Below, in pieces: positions 9,269-17,376 of a DNA stretch of 64,000 nt (the stretch's first letter is position 1; every line of letters starts with the position of its first letter). Source of the stretch: Pseudomonas fluorescens (GTDB lineage Bacteria; Pseudomonadota; Gammaproteobacteria; Pseudomonadales; Pseudomonadaceae). A model generated the notes under the pieces. It made no database searches. It saw only the letters and a list, made by a program, of their open reading frames with translations, and had not been told where the DNA came from. The position numbers were made by a program, and so were the translations under genes. Location: assembly GCF_005938625.1 (NCBI RefSeq), contig NZ_VCNJ01000049.1, positions 1 through 64,000 of the forward strand. Reading direction: 5' to 3'.

Positions 9269-10186
9269 TTAAACATTTTCCATCGGCCAGCGCGTCGCCA
9301 GATGCGCGCTCAGATAATCCAGGAAGGCCTTGACCTTCGGCGTCATCGCCGCGCGCTCCTGAACGCAGGCGTAGATGTCCATCGGTTCGATGACGGCGTC
9401 GCTGTGTTCCAGCAACTGCACCAATTGCCCGCTCGCCAGAAAAGGTGCGGCGACGAACTCCGCCAAACGGGTGACCCCGGCGCCCTGGACCGCCATTTGC
9501 GCCAGCGCATCGATGTCATCACTGATGGCGGTGGCATTGATGTTGGCGTCGAAACGCTGGCCGTCGCGGATAAAACTCCAGCGCAGAAAACGCCCGTCCA
9601 ACGGGTAACGAAAAGCCAGGCAGGCATGGTTGTGTAAATCATCTGGCGATTGCGGCCACCCGGCACGCTGCAGATAGGCCGGCGCGGCGCACATGATGAA
9701 CGGCAGCGAAACGATCTTGCGCGCGACGATGCCGTCCTCCAGTTGCGGCTTGATCCGCAGGCTCAGATCGATGCCGTCCTGAATGTGATTGATCTTGCCA
9801 TTGGTGGTCGACAGTTCGATGAGCAGGCGCGGGTGCAGCGCGGCGAAACCGGCGATCAGTGATGCCAATACATGGCGGCCGAACGCAGACGTCGAGGCAA
9901 TGCTCAGTCGGCCCTGCAGTTCGGTTTCATCGCTGCTGATCGAGCTTTGTGCCGATTCCAGATCCGCAGCAATTCTCTGCACTTTTTCGTAGTACACCGC
10001 GCCGTTTTCGGTGAGTGCCATGCTGCGCGTGGTGCGTTGCAAAAGACGTACGCCGAGGTGCGCTTCCAGCCGATTGAGCGTCTGGCTCACCGCTGCCGCG
10101 CTCACGCCCAGGGTCTTGGCGGCGCCGACAATCGAGCCGGTTTCGACCACTTTGATAAAACTGGCAATCGCCGCTAACAGATTCAT
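9269..10186 (-). CDS. LysR-family regulator
   Basis: A 305-residue regulator with the winged helix at residues 1-62 (SIVGAAKTLGVSAAAVSQTLNRLE is the recognition segment, split here only by function) and an effector domain that begins around 90. It belongs to the CrgA/DmlR-like subgroup judged from RTTRSMALTENG. It stands upstream of, and on the same strand as, the hydrolase-GFA operon and may regulate it or its own transcription. Confidence 0.88.
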   Translation of the reverse strand: MNLLAAIASFIKVVETGSIVGAAKTLGVSAAAVSQTLNRLEAHLGVRLLQRTTRSMALTENGAVYYEKVQRIAADLESAQSSISSDETELQGRLSIASTSAFGRHVLASLIAGFAALHPRLLIELSTTNGKINHIQDGIDLSLRIKPQLEDGIVARKIVSLPFIMCAAPAYLQRAGWPQSPDDLHNHACLAFRYPLDGRFLRWSFIRDGQRFDANINATAISDDIDALAQMAVQGAGVTRLAEFVAAPFLASGQLVQLLEHSDAVIEPMDIYACVQERAAMTPKVKAFLDYLSAHLATRWPMENV

Positions 10187-10310
10187 CCATGCCCCGTTGA
10201 GGGTTGATTCGTAAGTTCTGCTTTATAAAGTACCTGCGATTGAGCGTCTAGTTGCGCGGGTTCGGCTTTGCTAACGTGCGGCGTCCCTGTCAATGGATGG
10301 AAATGCCCCC

Positions 10311-10586
10311 ATGAATCAACCAACAAACGCCGATGCCCTGATCATCAGCCGCCGCAAGCTGTCGCCACGTGCCACGCCGTATGTGTTTGCGTTGTACATG
10401 GCGACGATCATGGCGTTTCTGATGTCGCTGGTGATCACCGCTGCCAACTCAGGCATTGATAACCAATACCTGAGTAATGCCCTGCATGCCTACAAACTGG
10501 CGATGCCCGTGGCGTTCCTGTGCATCCTCGTCGTGCGGCCGATCGTGGTGAAGCTGGTGGCGTTGACGGTGCACCCGCATCGTTGA
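10311..10586 (+). CDS. DUF2798 two-helix membrane protein
   Basis: A 91-residue protein with two membrane helices (about 25-45 and 65-85) matching the small DUF2798 family. Its function is unknown. ATG 10311 is preferred, though an in-frame ATG at 10293 is possible. The gene is divergent to the LysR gene at 9269-10186 and converges with the cupin gene, whose stop lies only three bases away, leaving no room for terminators. Confidence 0.75.
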   Translation: MNQPTNADALIISRRKLSPRATPYVFALYMATIMAFLMSLVITAANSGIDNQYLSNALHAYKLAMPVAFLCILVVRPIVVKLVALTVHPHR

Positions 10587-10589
10587 GGA

Positions 10590-11096
10590 TTATTCGCGCC
10601 AGTATTGCCCGACCGCGCCTTGCGCTCCCTGCACTGGATCGGTCTGCGGGAAGGTCAATTTCGCGATGCTGTCCAGTTGCCCGCGACTGGGTGACTCGCG
10701 ACAGATATCGGCGTGCTGGCCCGGTGGATAGGCGCCGACCACCAGAAAGTCGTCGCTGCAACTCAGGTTGCAATGGCCGGTGCCGGCGGGCAGCAGCAAT
10801 ACGTCACCGGCGCTGACCCGCACAACATGCCCGTCGGGCCCGCCCAGCATCAATTGCGCATGGCCAGCCGCAACGCCCAGCACTTCATGACCTTCGGTGT
10901 GGTAGTGATGGAAGTCATAAACCCCGTAGCGCCATTGCGGCGGCCAGCCGTTGGCGCTGAAGGTTTGCTCGAACAGGGCGGCGGGATCGCGGCCCTTGAG
11001 TTCAAGCGCTTGCGGATAGATCAACACCGGCAGACGCGGGTTGTTCGGGACCCAGTCGTTGCGTTCCAGCTGCAGGGTTTGTACGGGCTTGGGCAT
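10590..11096 (-). CDS. Cupin-domain protein
   Basis: A 168-residue single-domain cupin. The conserved metal-binding motifs are visible as HHYHTEGHEVLGV (His/Glu ligands, about residues 63-75) and LPAGTGHCNL (about 101-110). Related proteins are annotated as cupins of unknown activity, possibly sugar-phosphate isomerases or dioxygenases. The start has GGAG six bases upstream. A REPIN element lies directly upstream. Confidence 0.85.
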   Translation of the reverse strand: MPKPVQTLQLERNDWVPNNPRLPVLIYPQALELKGRDPAALFEQTFSANGWPPQWRYGVYDFHHYHTEGHEVLGVAAGHAQLMLGGPDGHVVRVSAGDVLLLPAGTGHCNLSCSDDFLVVGAYPPGQHADICRESPSRGQLDSIAKLTFPQTDPVQGAQGAVGQYWRE

Positions 11097-11135
11097 GCTG
11101 TTCTCCTGATCTGGCGTATTGACTGTTCCGGCGCC

Positions 11136-11200
11136 TTCGCGAGCAAGCTCGCTCCCACATTCAGACCGCGATTTCCTGTGGGAGCGAGCCTGCTCGCGAA
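11136..11200. repeat. REPIN (inverted pair of REP palindromes)
   Basis: Two REP sequences in inverted orientation: TTCGCGAGCAAGCTCGCTCCCAC at 11136-11158 and its near-complement at 11178-11200, separated by 19 bases. This is the commonest REP class of fluorescens-group genomes; a related pair is at 36337-36404. Confidence 0.85.
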
Positions 11201-11380
11201 TGGCCGCGCCGCTTATTCAACGGCTAAAGGGTGGACAGCCACAGCGCGCACTTGTCTCAGAAAAACTCGTCGAGCAATCAATCGAAACTTCGCCAACCAC
11301 CCAACTGTCCAGACCCTTACACCTCCCGGCAGATGTTCTGCCGGGATAGCTCCATGCAGCGGAGAAAGGCGAGGATCAAG

Positions 11381-13168
11381 ATGACGATGACAGTGGGAGA
11401 TTTTCTGGTTGAGCGGCTCAGCCAATGGGGCGTTACGCGGATTTTTGGTTACCCGGGTGACGGCATCAACGGCGTGTTCGGCGCGCTCAGTCGGGCCAAG
11501 GGGAAAATCGAATTCGTTCAGGCGCGGCATGAAGAAATGGCCGCGTTCATGGCTTCGGCACATGCCAAGTTCACCGGTGAGCTGGGGGTGTGCATCGCCA
11601 CTTCCGGCCCGGGCGCTTCACACTTGATTACTGGCCTCTACGACGCGCGCATGGACCACATGCCGGTGCTGGCCATCGTCGGCCAGCAGGCGCGCACGGC
11701 GCTGGGCAGTCACTACCAGCAAGAGCTTGATCTGGTGTCGATGTTCAAGGATGTCGCCGGGGCATTTGTGCAGCAGGCTTCGGCGCCTTCGCAGGTACGG
11801 CATCTGCTTGATCGCGCAGTGCGCACCGCAGTGGGTGAACGTCGGGTGACCGCGCTGATTCTGCCCAACGATTTGCAGGATCTTGCATACGAGGCGCCGG
11901 CGCGCGCCCATGGCACGGCGCATTCCGGTGTCGGGTACACGAAACCCAAAGTGGTGCCTTATGACGTGGATCTGCAGCGTGCCGCCGATGTTTTGAACGC
12001 GGGAGAAAAGGTCGCGATTCTGGTTGGCGCCGGGGCTTTGCAGGCGACGGATCAAGTCATCGCTGTGGCGGAAAAACTCGGCGCCGGCGTCGCCAAGGCG
12101 TTATTGGGCAAAGCCGCGCTGCCCGACGATCTGCCTTGGGTCACCGGCAGCATTGGCCTGCTCGGCACCGAACCGAGCTACAAACTGATGAACGAATGCG
12201 ACACTTTGCTGATGATCGGTTCGGGTTTTCCCTACGCGGAGTTTCTGCCCAAGGAAGGTCAGGTCCGTGGCGTGCAGATCGACTTGCAACCCGACATGCT
12301 CAGCCTGCGCTACCCGATGGAGGTCAATCTGGTTGGCGATTCGGCGGAAACCCTCGCCGCGTTATTGCCATTGCTCGAACAGAAAACCTCCGGCAAGTGG
12401 CGCAAGAAAGTCGAAGGCTGGCGCGGCAGCTGGGAGAAAACCCTGGAAAAACGCGCGATGGCCAAGGCTGACCCGGTCAACCCGCAAAGGGTGGTGTATG
12501 AGTTGTCGCCGCGCCTGCCCGATCAGGCCATCATCACCAGCGACTCCGGCTCCTGCGCCAACTGGTATGCCCGTGACCTGAAAATCCGCCGTGGCATGCA
12601 ATGCTCCTTGTCCGGCGGACTTGCGTCCATGGGCGCGGCGGTGCCTTACGCGATTGCCGCCAAATTCGCTCACCCCGAGCGGGCAGTCATTGCGCTGGTG
12701 GGCGACGGTGCGATGCAGATGAACAACATGGCCGAACTGATAACCGTCGCCAAATACTGGCGACAGTGGGCGAGCCCGAAATGGATCTGCGCGGTGTTCA
12801 ACAACGAGGACCTTAATCAGGTCACGTGGGAGCAGCGGGTGATGGAGGGCGATCCGAAGTTCGAAGCCTCGCAAAGCATTCCCGATGTGCCTTACCACTT
12901 GTTCGCCATCTCCATTGGCCTGAAAGGCATTTTTGTCGATCGCGAAGAGGACGTCGCCGCTGCCTGGGAACAGGCACTGGCCTCGGAGGTGCCGGTGGTC
13001 ATCGAGTTCAAGACCGACCCGAACGTGCCGCCATTGCCGCCGCACATCAAGCTTGAACAGGCGAAGAAGTTCGCCACGACGCTGCTCAAGGGCGACCCGG
13101 ATGAGGCCGGGGTGATCATGCAAACCGCCAAGCAGGTGCTGGGTGCGGTTTTACCCGGGAAGAAATAA
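11381..13168 (+). CDS. Thiamine-diphosphate enzyme, acetolactate synthase/pyruvate oxidase-like
   Basis: A 595-residue ThDP-dependent enzyme with the three-domain layout of the POX/AHAS superfamily. The N-terminal PYR domain holds the catalytic-type glutamate within FVQARHEEMAAFMASAHAK (about residue 52). A central Rossmann-like domain follows (about 195-330). The C-terminal PP domain carries the ThDP/Mg motif GDGAMQMNN followed by FNNEDLNQVTWE (about 445-485). It resembles PoxB-like proteins, which oxidise or decarboxylate pyruvate; without a search the reaction stays open. The start at 11381 has GAGG seven bases upstream; the longer frame from 11231 adds 50 low-quality residues. Confidence 0.85.
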   Translation: MTMTVGDFLVERLSQWGVTRIFGYPGDGINGVFGALSRAKGKIEFVQARHEEMAAFMASAHAKFTGELGVCIATSGPGASHLITGLYDARMDHMPVLAIVGQQARTALGSHYQQELDLVSMFKDVAGAFVQQASAPSQVRHLLDRAVRTAVGERRVTALILPNDLQDLAYEAPARAHGTAHSGVGYTKPKVVPYDVDLQRAADVLNAGEKVAILVGAGALQATDQVIAVAEKLGAGVAKALLGKAALPDDLPWVTGSIGLLGTEPSYKLMNECDTLLMIGSGFPYAEFLPKEGQVRGVQIDLQPDMLSLRYPMEVNLVGDSAETLAALLPLLEQKTSGKWRKKVEGWRGSWEKTLEKRAMAKADPVNPQRVVYELSPRLPDQAIITSDSGSCANWYARDLKIRRGMQCSLSGGLASMGAAVPYAIAAKFAHPERAVIALVGDGAMQMNNMAELITVAKYWRQWASPKWICAVFNNEDLNQVTWEQRVMEGDPKFEASQSIPDVPYHLFAISIGLKGIFVDREEDVAAAWEQALASEVPVVIEFKTDPNVPPLPPHIKLEQAKKFATTLLKGDPDEAGVIMQTAKQVLGAVLPGKK

Positions 13169-13187
13169 CCGGTTAACGCACAGGTTT

Positions 13188-13291
13188 GATCGTTCCCACG
13201 CTTTGCGTGGGAACGCCTCTAGGGACGCTCTGCGTCCAGTGACGCGGAGCGTCACGGGCTGCATTCCTTTGCTGCGCGTGGGAACGATCAC
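13188..13291. repeat. REP-type palindromic cluster
   Basis: The sequence begins with GATCGTTCCCACGC and ends with GCGTGGGAACGATC, an inverted pair, with internal palindromes around GGGACGCTCTGCGTCC and GTGACGCGGAGCGTCAC. It is a second pseudomonad REP class (GTTCCCACGCTxTGCGTGGGAAC) placed between two genes transcribed in the same direction. Confidence 0.8.
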
Positions 13292-13322
13292 CGATCGAGT
13301 GGGCACGACAAGAGGTAAGTTG

Positions 13323-14072
13323 ATGATTTTCGTGGGCTGTGCAGGCTGGAGTCTAGGGCGCGAGCATTGGCCGGAGTTTCCCGCAGAAGGCACGCACTTG
13401 CAGCGTTATGCCGGGCGTTTCAATTGCGTGGAAATCAACAGCTCGTTTTATCGCCCCCATCGCTGGCAGACCTACGAACGCTGGGCGGATTCGGTGCCGA
13501 ATGACTTTCGCTTTGCAGTGAAAATCCCCAAACACATCACCCATGAATTGCGTCTGGCAGGCTGCGAAGCGGCCCTGGACAAATTTCTGGCTGAGTGCGG
13601 CGGTTTGGGCGAACGCCTGGGCTGCTTGCTGGTGCAATTACCGCCATCACTGGCGTTCGACGAAGCCATCGCCGAAGCCTTTTTCATGATAGTGCGTCAG
13701 CGCTACTCCGGCCCCGTGATGCTTGAGCCAAGGCATGAATCGTGGATCAGCGCCGAGCCGCTACTGATCACTCAGCAGATTGCTCAAGCCGCCGTTGATC
13801 CCTCGCGTATCAGCAATGATTCGTCCCCGAAGGGCTGGAGCGGCACACCGTATTGGCGCTTGCACGGTTCGCCGCGCATCTACCACAGCGCCTACGATTC
13901 AACTTATCTGCTAGACCTTGCACAAGCCCTGCAATCAGCAGCCGCAGCAGGTGCCGCGACATGGTGCATCTTCGACAACACCGCCAGCGGCGCAGCGACC
14001 GGCAACGCTTTGACTCTGGCCCAAGCGCTGATTATGGTGGCGCCAGATCACCGTACCAGTACGCTGCGGTGA
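13323..14072 (+). CDS. DUF72 (YecE-like) protein
   Basis: A 249-residue TIM-barrel-like protein of the DUF72 family. Recognisable conserved parts are the N-terminal GCAGWSLG, the FNCVEINSSFYRPH stretch (about 32-45), FRFAVKIPKHITH (about 60-72), LLVQLPPS (about 100) and a late WRLHGSPRIYHSAY motif. The biochemical role of the family is unestablished. ATG 13323 has GAGG eight bases upstream; the open frame reaching back to 13143 is made by the REP cluster. The last 41 bases overlap, on the opposite strand, the remnant of an SDR gene. Confidence 0.85.
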   Translation: MIFVGCAGWSLGREHWPEFPAEGTHLQRYAGRFNCVEINSSFYRPHRWQTYERWADSVPNDFRFAVKIPKHITHELRLAGCEAALDKFLAECGGLGERLGCLLVQLPPSLAFDEAIAEAFFMIVRQRYSGPVMLEPRHESWISAEPLLITQQIAQAAVDPSRISNDSSPKGWSGTPYWRLHGSPRIYHSAYDSTYLLDLAQALQSAAAAGAATWCIFDNTASGAATGNALTLAQALIMVAPDHRTSTLR

Positions 14073-14135
14073 CGCCGCCATCCATCAAGAAATCGCTGCC
14101 GGTGATAAACCTGCCCTCGGGTCCCATCAGCAATG
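14032..14135 (-). pseudogene. C-terminal remnant of a short-chain dehydrogenase gene
   Basis: On the minus strand, translation gives ALLMGPEGRFITGSDF, then LMDGGVTAAYWYGDLAPP and a stop at 14032. This is the typical SDR C-terminus (ITGS..xxDGG motif). Only about 34 codons survive; upstream (above 14135) the frame runs straight into a copy of the dispersed ~95-bp repeat. The tail overlaps the end of the DUF72 gene, so an intact convergent SDR gene was probably present and lost by deletion or repeat insertion. Confidence 0.75.
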
Positions 14136-14302
14136 CAACCCTCACCCTAATCCTCTCCCAGAGGGAGAGGGAACTGACCGAGGTGTTTGAGCGAGGTACG
14201 CCGACGTGCAATTGCGCGTCGAACCCAGGTCTTTAAAAGCCCGGAGATCGGCTCCCTTTCCCCCTCGCCCCTTGGAGGAGAGGGCTGGGGTGAGGGGGTA
14301 CT
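14136..14302. repeat. Inverted and partial copies of the dispersed ~95-bp repeat
   Basis: Bases 14136-14215 are a minus-strand copy of the repeat seen at 49-145 (CCCTCACCCTAATCCTCTCCC, then GTACGCCGACGTG). Bases 14250-14300 carry another GGAGGAGAGGGCTGGGGTGAGGGGG end in plus orientation. The two ends face each other and could form a large stem between the truncated SDR gene and the radical SAM gene. Confidence 0.65.
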
Positions 14303-15766
14303 TCAAACCAACGTACTCGGCGCCACCCCCAACAACCCGGTCAAGGTATTCATGATCGCCTGTTGCCGTGCCCGGTCCGCCAGATATACCGCCTGCGCCG
14401 CCGCTACATCCGCTTGGCAATGCGGGCAAATCACCTCCTGCGGATAGATGTACTGCAAGCAACTGCGGCACAGGCTGAGCTGCACCGGGATGCGTCCTTC
14501 CTCCGGCGATTGCTGGCCCTGATTGATCCACGCCAGTTTGATCACCTGACCGCTGTCGCTGACGCTGCTGACTTTTTCTCCTGTGTCGATGCGCTCGGTA
14601 ATCAGATCGAAACGCCCGACGGCGAACGATTGCTGCGCAGCGTCTTCAACCTTGACGATGCGTTCACGCAGCCCACGCTTGTTCAGTTCCAGCGTGCGGT
14701 AATGGCAATAGGGGTTGTTGCCGGGCTTGCCCAGCAGCGAATGCGAAGTCCACGTGCAGCCACCGCGACAGACGTCGTTGTAGTAGCAGGCACGGCAATA
14801 GCCCCACATGTCATCGACCGAGCGCAGGCGCCCGAAATGCATGCCTTCGCTGTAATGCCAGATGTCGTGCAGGCTCATGTTGCGCACGTTGCCGCCGGAG
14901 AACCCGACAGTGGCCAGCGACGGGCAGCCTTTCACCGTGCCGTCGGCTTCCAGTGCCAGCACGGTTTGCCCGGCCGCGCAGCCGCTCCAGTGCACGCGCT
15001 CGTCACCAAAACCGCGCCACAGATGTTCGTAAGGGCCGTAGTAGCCGATGTTGTTGCCGACGTTCATCAGCAGGCCGCGATCAACGCCTTCGCGGTAGAG
15101 CCGTGCAAGCAGTGGCATCACTTCCAGCAACTGATAGGGCTGCAGCAGCAGTTCGGGGTGGTCAACGGCATTGCCCATGGCCACGGTGATCTGGATCTGC
15201 CAGTGGGTCGCGCCCAGTTCAATGATGGTGTCCATCAGTTCCGGCAAGTCGGCCAGAGTGGCCGCGCCGATCTGCGTGTTGACGCTTACGGCCAGGCCTG
15301 AGGCTTTGGCGCGGCGCAGGGTGTCCACGGCTTTGTCGAACGAGCCCGGGACGTTGCGCACGGCGTCGTGCAACGGGGCGAGGCCGTCGAGGGAAACGCC
15401 GACGCCATTGAGCCCGGCGTCGACCGCCGCCTGCATTTTCGCCGGGGTGAGATTGCGTCCGCCAGTCTGGATCGCGCAGTACATACCGTGGTCGTGGATG
15501 GCTTGGATCAGTTGCGTCCAGTCCTTGCGCAGGTAGGCTTCGCCGCCGATCAAGGTGATTTCGCGGGTTCCAAGCGCAGCCAGCGAGTCGATGACATCCA
15601 GGCACTCGCGGGTATTCAGTTCATCCGGCCGGCGATGCCCCGCGCGGGAGCCGCAATGCAGGCATTTGAGGTCGCAGGCCAGGGTGATTTCCCAAACCAC
15701 GTGCACTGGCACGTAGCGTTTGAGGTCGGTTTCGCTGAGGTAGCGGGCAGGGCGGGCGTCTGACAT
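14303..15766 (-). CDS. Radical SAM/SPASM maturase of the GDL-motif peptide system
   Basis: A 487-residue radical SAM enzyme. The 4Fe-4S/SAM-binding CxxxCxxC is at Cys31/35/38 (ACDLKCLHCGS), followed by the GGE-type motif LIGGEAYLRKDW. A C-terminal SPASM domain (about 280-390) supplies further cysteines for auxiliary clusters (WSGCAAG, KGCPSL, GYCRACYYNDVCRGGC, PYCHY). Beyond SPASM sits a CxxC...CxxC zinc-ribbon-like module at 433/436 and 447/450. The family is, from memory, the one annotated as GDL motif peptide-associated radical SAM/SPASM maturase. It is the last gene of an operon whose three upstream genes carry the GDL/GDV segment and are its likely substrates. The chemistry is unknown; no transporter or protease is encoded nearby. 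Confidence 0.85.
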   Translation of the reverse strand: MSDARPARYLSETDLKRYVPVHVVWEITLACDLKCLHCGSRAGHRRPDELNTRECLDVIDSLAALGTREITLIGGEAYLRKDWTQLIQAIHDHGMYCAIQTGGRNLTPAKMQAAVDAGLNGVGVSLDGLAPLHDAVRNVPGSFDKAVDTLRRAKASGLAVSVNTQIGAATLADLPELMDTIIELGATHWQIQITVAMGNAVDHPELLLQPYQLLEVMPLLARLYREGVDRGLLMNVGNNIGYYGPYEHLWRGFGDERVHWSGCAAGQTVLALEADGTVKGCPSLATVGFSGGNVRNMSLHDIWHYSEGMHFGRLRSVDDMWGYCRACYYNDVCRGGCTWTSHSLLGKPGNNPYCHYRTLELNKRGLRERIVKVEDAAQQSFAVGRFDLITERIDTGEKVSSVSDSGQVIKLAWINQGQQSPEEGRIPVQLSLCRSCLQYIYPQEVICPHCQADVAAAQAVYLADRARQQAIMNTLTGLLGVAPSTLV

Positions 15767-15869
15767 GGGAAATCCTTGCGCACGGTCCTGTGCGCGGCAC
15801 GAATGGATTGACCTCGATTGGGCAAAACCCCGGGCGATATCACGTTCGATCCCGCCCGGGGCCGGCCGG

Positions 15870-16451
15870 TTAGTGCGCTTCCAGTCGCGCGATTTCCGCT
15901 TTCAGTTGCTCAAGCGCACTGCGCAACGCGCCGTGGTGGGCCAATTGCTGCTCCCCTTGTTGCACCACCGATTTGAGCTGCGCCAGATCACCGCTGGTCT
16001 GCGCCGTTTGCACCGCCACTGCGTACAACGGCAGGTGCGGGTGCGGGACAGGTTGCGGCTCCACCGTCGGTGCCTGATGCACGGCGACGTGTTTCACCTC
16101 GTGCCACTGGCCTTGCTCCTCATAGCCATAATCGACAAAACCACTGGCCCAGTCGCCGGCAAGAATGCCTTTGAGGTCGAACGTCTGGGCAATCTGACTA
16201 AGCGGGCCGCTCGGGCTGCCAGCAAGGGTCAGGATGATGTGGTTCTCGACTTTCGCGGTCAGTTTGGCCTCCGAATAATCGCCCCAGACCCGCGCACGAA
16301 AGTTGACGGTGGGCCAGGTAGCCTGGAAGAGACTGGCGATTCCGCTGACGTTTTTATTGACGGTATCGACCAACAGATCGAGGGTCAGAACCGGGGCGCC
16401 GAGCAGTGAATTGCTGACGTTGAGACGGGTGTGAAAAAGTCCGATCGACAT
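15870..16451 (-). CDS. DUF1842/DUF1843-like protein with GDL motif (193 aa)
   Basis: A predicted substrate or partner of the adjacent radical SAM enzyme. Residues about 1-125 form a beta-rich domain (SIGLFHTRL start, VWGDY at 55-59, QWHEVK at 115-120) resembling DUF1842. A Pro/His-rich linker (126-141) leads to a DUF1843-like segment with PLYAVAVQTA and GDLAQLK (GDL at 154-156), then a heptad-like helical tail to residue 193. There is no signal peptide and no cysteine. Start ATG 16451 has GGGAG about seven bases upstream, rather than 16484. It is paralogous to the next gene upstream, with the same domain order. Confidence 0.82.
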   Translation of the reverse strand: MSIGLFHTRLNVSNSLLGAPVLTLDLLVDTVNKNVSGIASLFQATWPTVNFRARVWGDYSEAKLTAKVENHIILTLAGSPSGPLSQIAQTFDLKGILAGDWASGFVDYGYEEQGQWHEVKHVAVHQAPTVEPQPVPHPHLPLYAVAVQTAQTSGDLAQLKSVVQQGEQQLAHHGALRSALEQLKAEIARLEAH

Positions 16452-16493
16452 GGTGCTACTCCCTAACGTGATTGGCGGATTCAATGAACGCTT

Positions 16494-17126
16494 TCAGCGG
16501 CTTTGCAGACGGCTGACTTCGCTCTTCGCCGCTTCCAGTGCGCCTTGCAGTTGCGGTTGCTGGTCCAATTGTTGCTGGGCCAGTTTCGCCAGATTTTTCA
16601 TCTGGGCCAGATCTCCACTGGCAATCGCGCTCTGAATCGGCGCGGCGTACAGCGGCATGATCGGCGGGTGCGGGAGAATCACCGGGCCGGGTTCGAACGG
16701 TGGAAACACCACCGACGACACCGATTCAACCAGTTGCGCCGGGGCGTTGTTGACCTCATGCCAGCGCTGGCCATCGAAGTATTGGTAGTTGGCCACACCG
16801 TCCTTCCAGTCAGTGTCGACCACCAAATGCAGTTTGAAACCGATGATCGAGTTGGAACCGGGACCGCCATGATTGCCCTGCGCAGTGATCAGGATTTTGC
16901 TGACCCCGGGCGACATCACGGTCATGTAGGTGTATTTGCCCCAGACATCGGCGTGTACGTCGAGCGGCGGGTTAGTCGCTTGAGTGATCGCCGCGGTGCC
17001 GCTGACTTCGTGCTGGGGCGTGGAAACCAACAGGTTTAGCGAAAGCGATTGTGCGCCTGACGCGCCTGTACCAATGCGATAGCACACCGGGAACAGACCG
17101 ACATTTTGCTGAGTGGAACCGGACAT
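16494..17126 (-). CDS. DUF1842/DUF1843-like protein with GDL motif (210 aa)
   Basis: A paralogue of the 193-aa neighbour. The N-terminal beta-rich domain spans about residues 8-130 (VGLFPVCYRIG, LNLLVSTPQHEVSG, VWGKY at 61-65, RWHEVN at 121-126). A proline-rich linker (141-156) precedes the DUF1843-like segment PLYAAPIQSAIASGDLAQMK (GDL at 171-173) and a helical tail. Only one cysteine (Cys15) is present, so thioether chemistry on Cys is unlikely. ATG 17126 has GGAGG eight bases upstream; the ATG at 17141 has none. It lies 34 bases after the small GDV peptide gene and 42 before its paralogue. Confidence 0.82.
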   Translation of the reverse strand: MSGSTQQNVGLFPVCYRIGTGASGAQSLSLNLLVSTPQHEVSGTAAITQATNPPLDVHADVWGKYTYMTVMSPGVSKILITAQGNHGGPGSNSIIGFKLHLVVDTDWKDGVANYQYFDGQRWHEVNNAPAQLVESVSSVVFPPFEPGPVILPHPPIMPLYAAPIQSAIASGDLAQMKNLAKLAQQQLDQQPQLQGALEAAKSEVSRLQSR

Positions 17127-17160
17127 AGTGATTGCCTCCATTGCAATGTGGGAAATGGCT

Positions 17161-17346
17161 TTATTTCTTTTCCAGACGGGAAATTTCCTGAGCCAGTTTG
17201 TCGTACGCGTCCTTGAGCTCTTGCGCTTCGGGCTTTGTCGAGTCGCGCTGTTTCAACAAAGTCTTCATGTCTTGCACATCGCCACCCTTGATCGAGCTTT
17301 GGATGGCGACGCCATACGGCGGGATTACGTGTGCGGATCTGGACAT
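17161..17346 (-). CDS. Small DUF1843-like GDV-motif peptide (61 aa)
   Basis: First gene of the radical SAM operon and its most obvious peptide substrate. The 61 residues hold only the DUF1843-like core: PPYGVAIQSSIKGGDVQDMK (GDV at 22-24), followed by a charged helix ending in ISRLEKK. It has no cysteine and no signal peptide. ATG 17346 with GAGGAAA ten bases upstream is preferred to a TTG at 17376. Shared residues with the two larger proteins are P-x-Y, the [IV]Q[ST] triad, GD[LV] and the following [QD][ML]K, so this segment is the shared recognition or modification site. Confidence 0.78.
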   Translation of the reverse strand: MSRSAHVIPPYGVAIQSSIKGGDVQDMKTLLKQRDSTKPEAQELKDAYDKLAQEISRLEKK

Positions 17347-17376
17347 TTCGAGGGTTTCCTCGCAGGTGCTACTCAA

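Noticed and set aside
11136-11200. REPIN considered as a CRISPR or terminator
   Set aside because: Only two inverted palindromes with no regular direct repeats or spacers; matches the known REP class.
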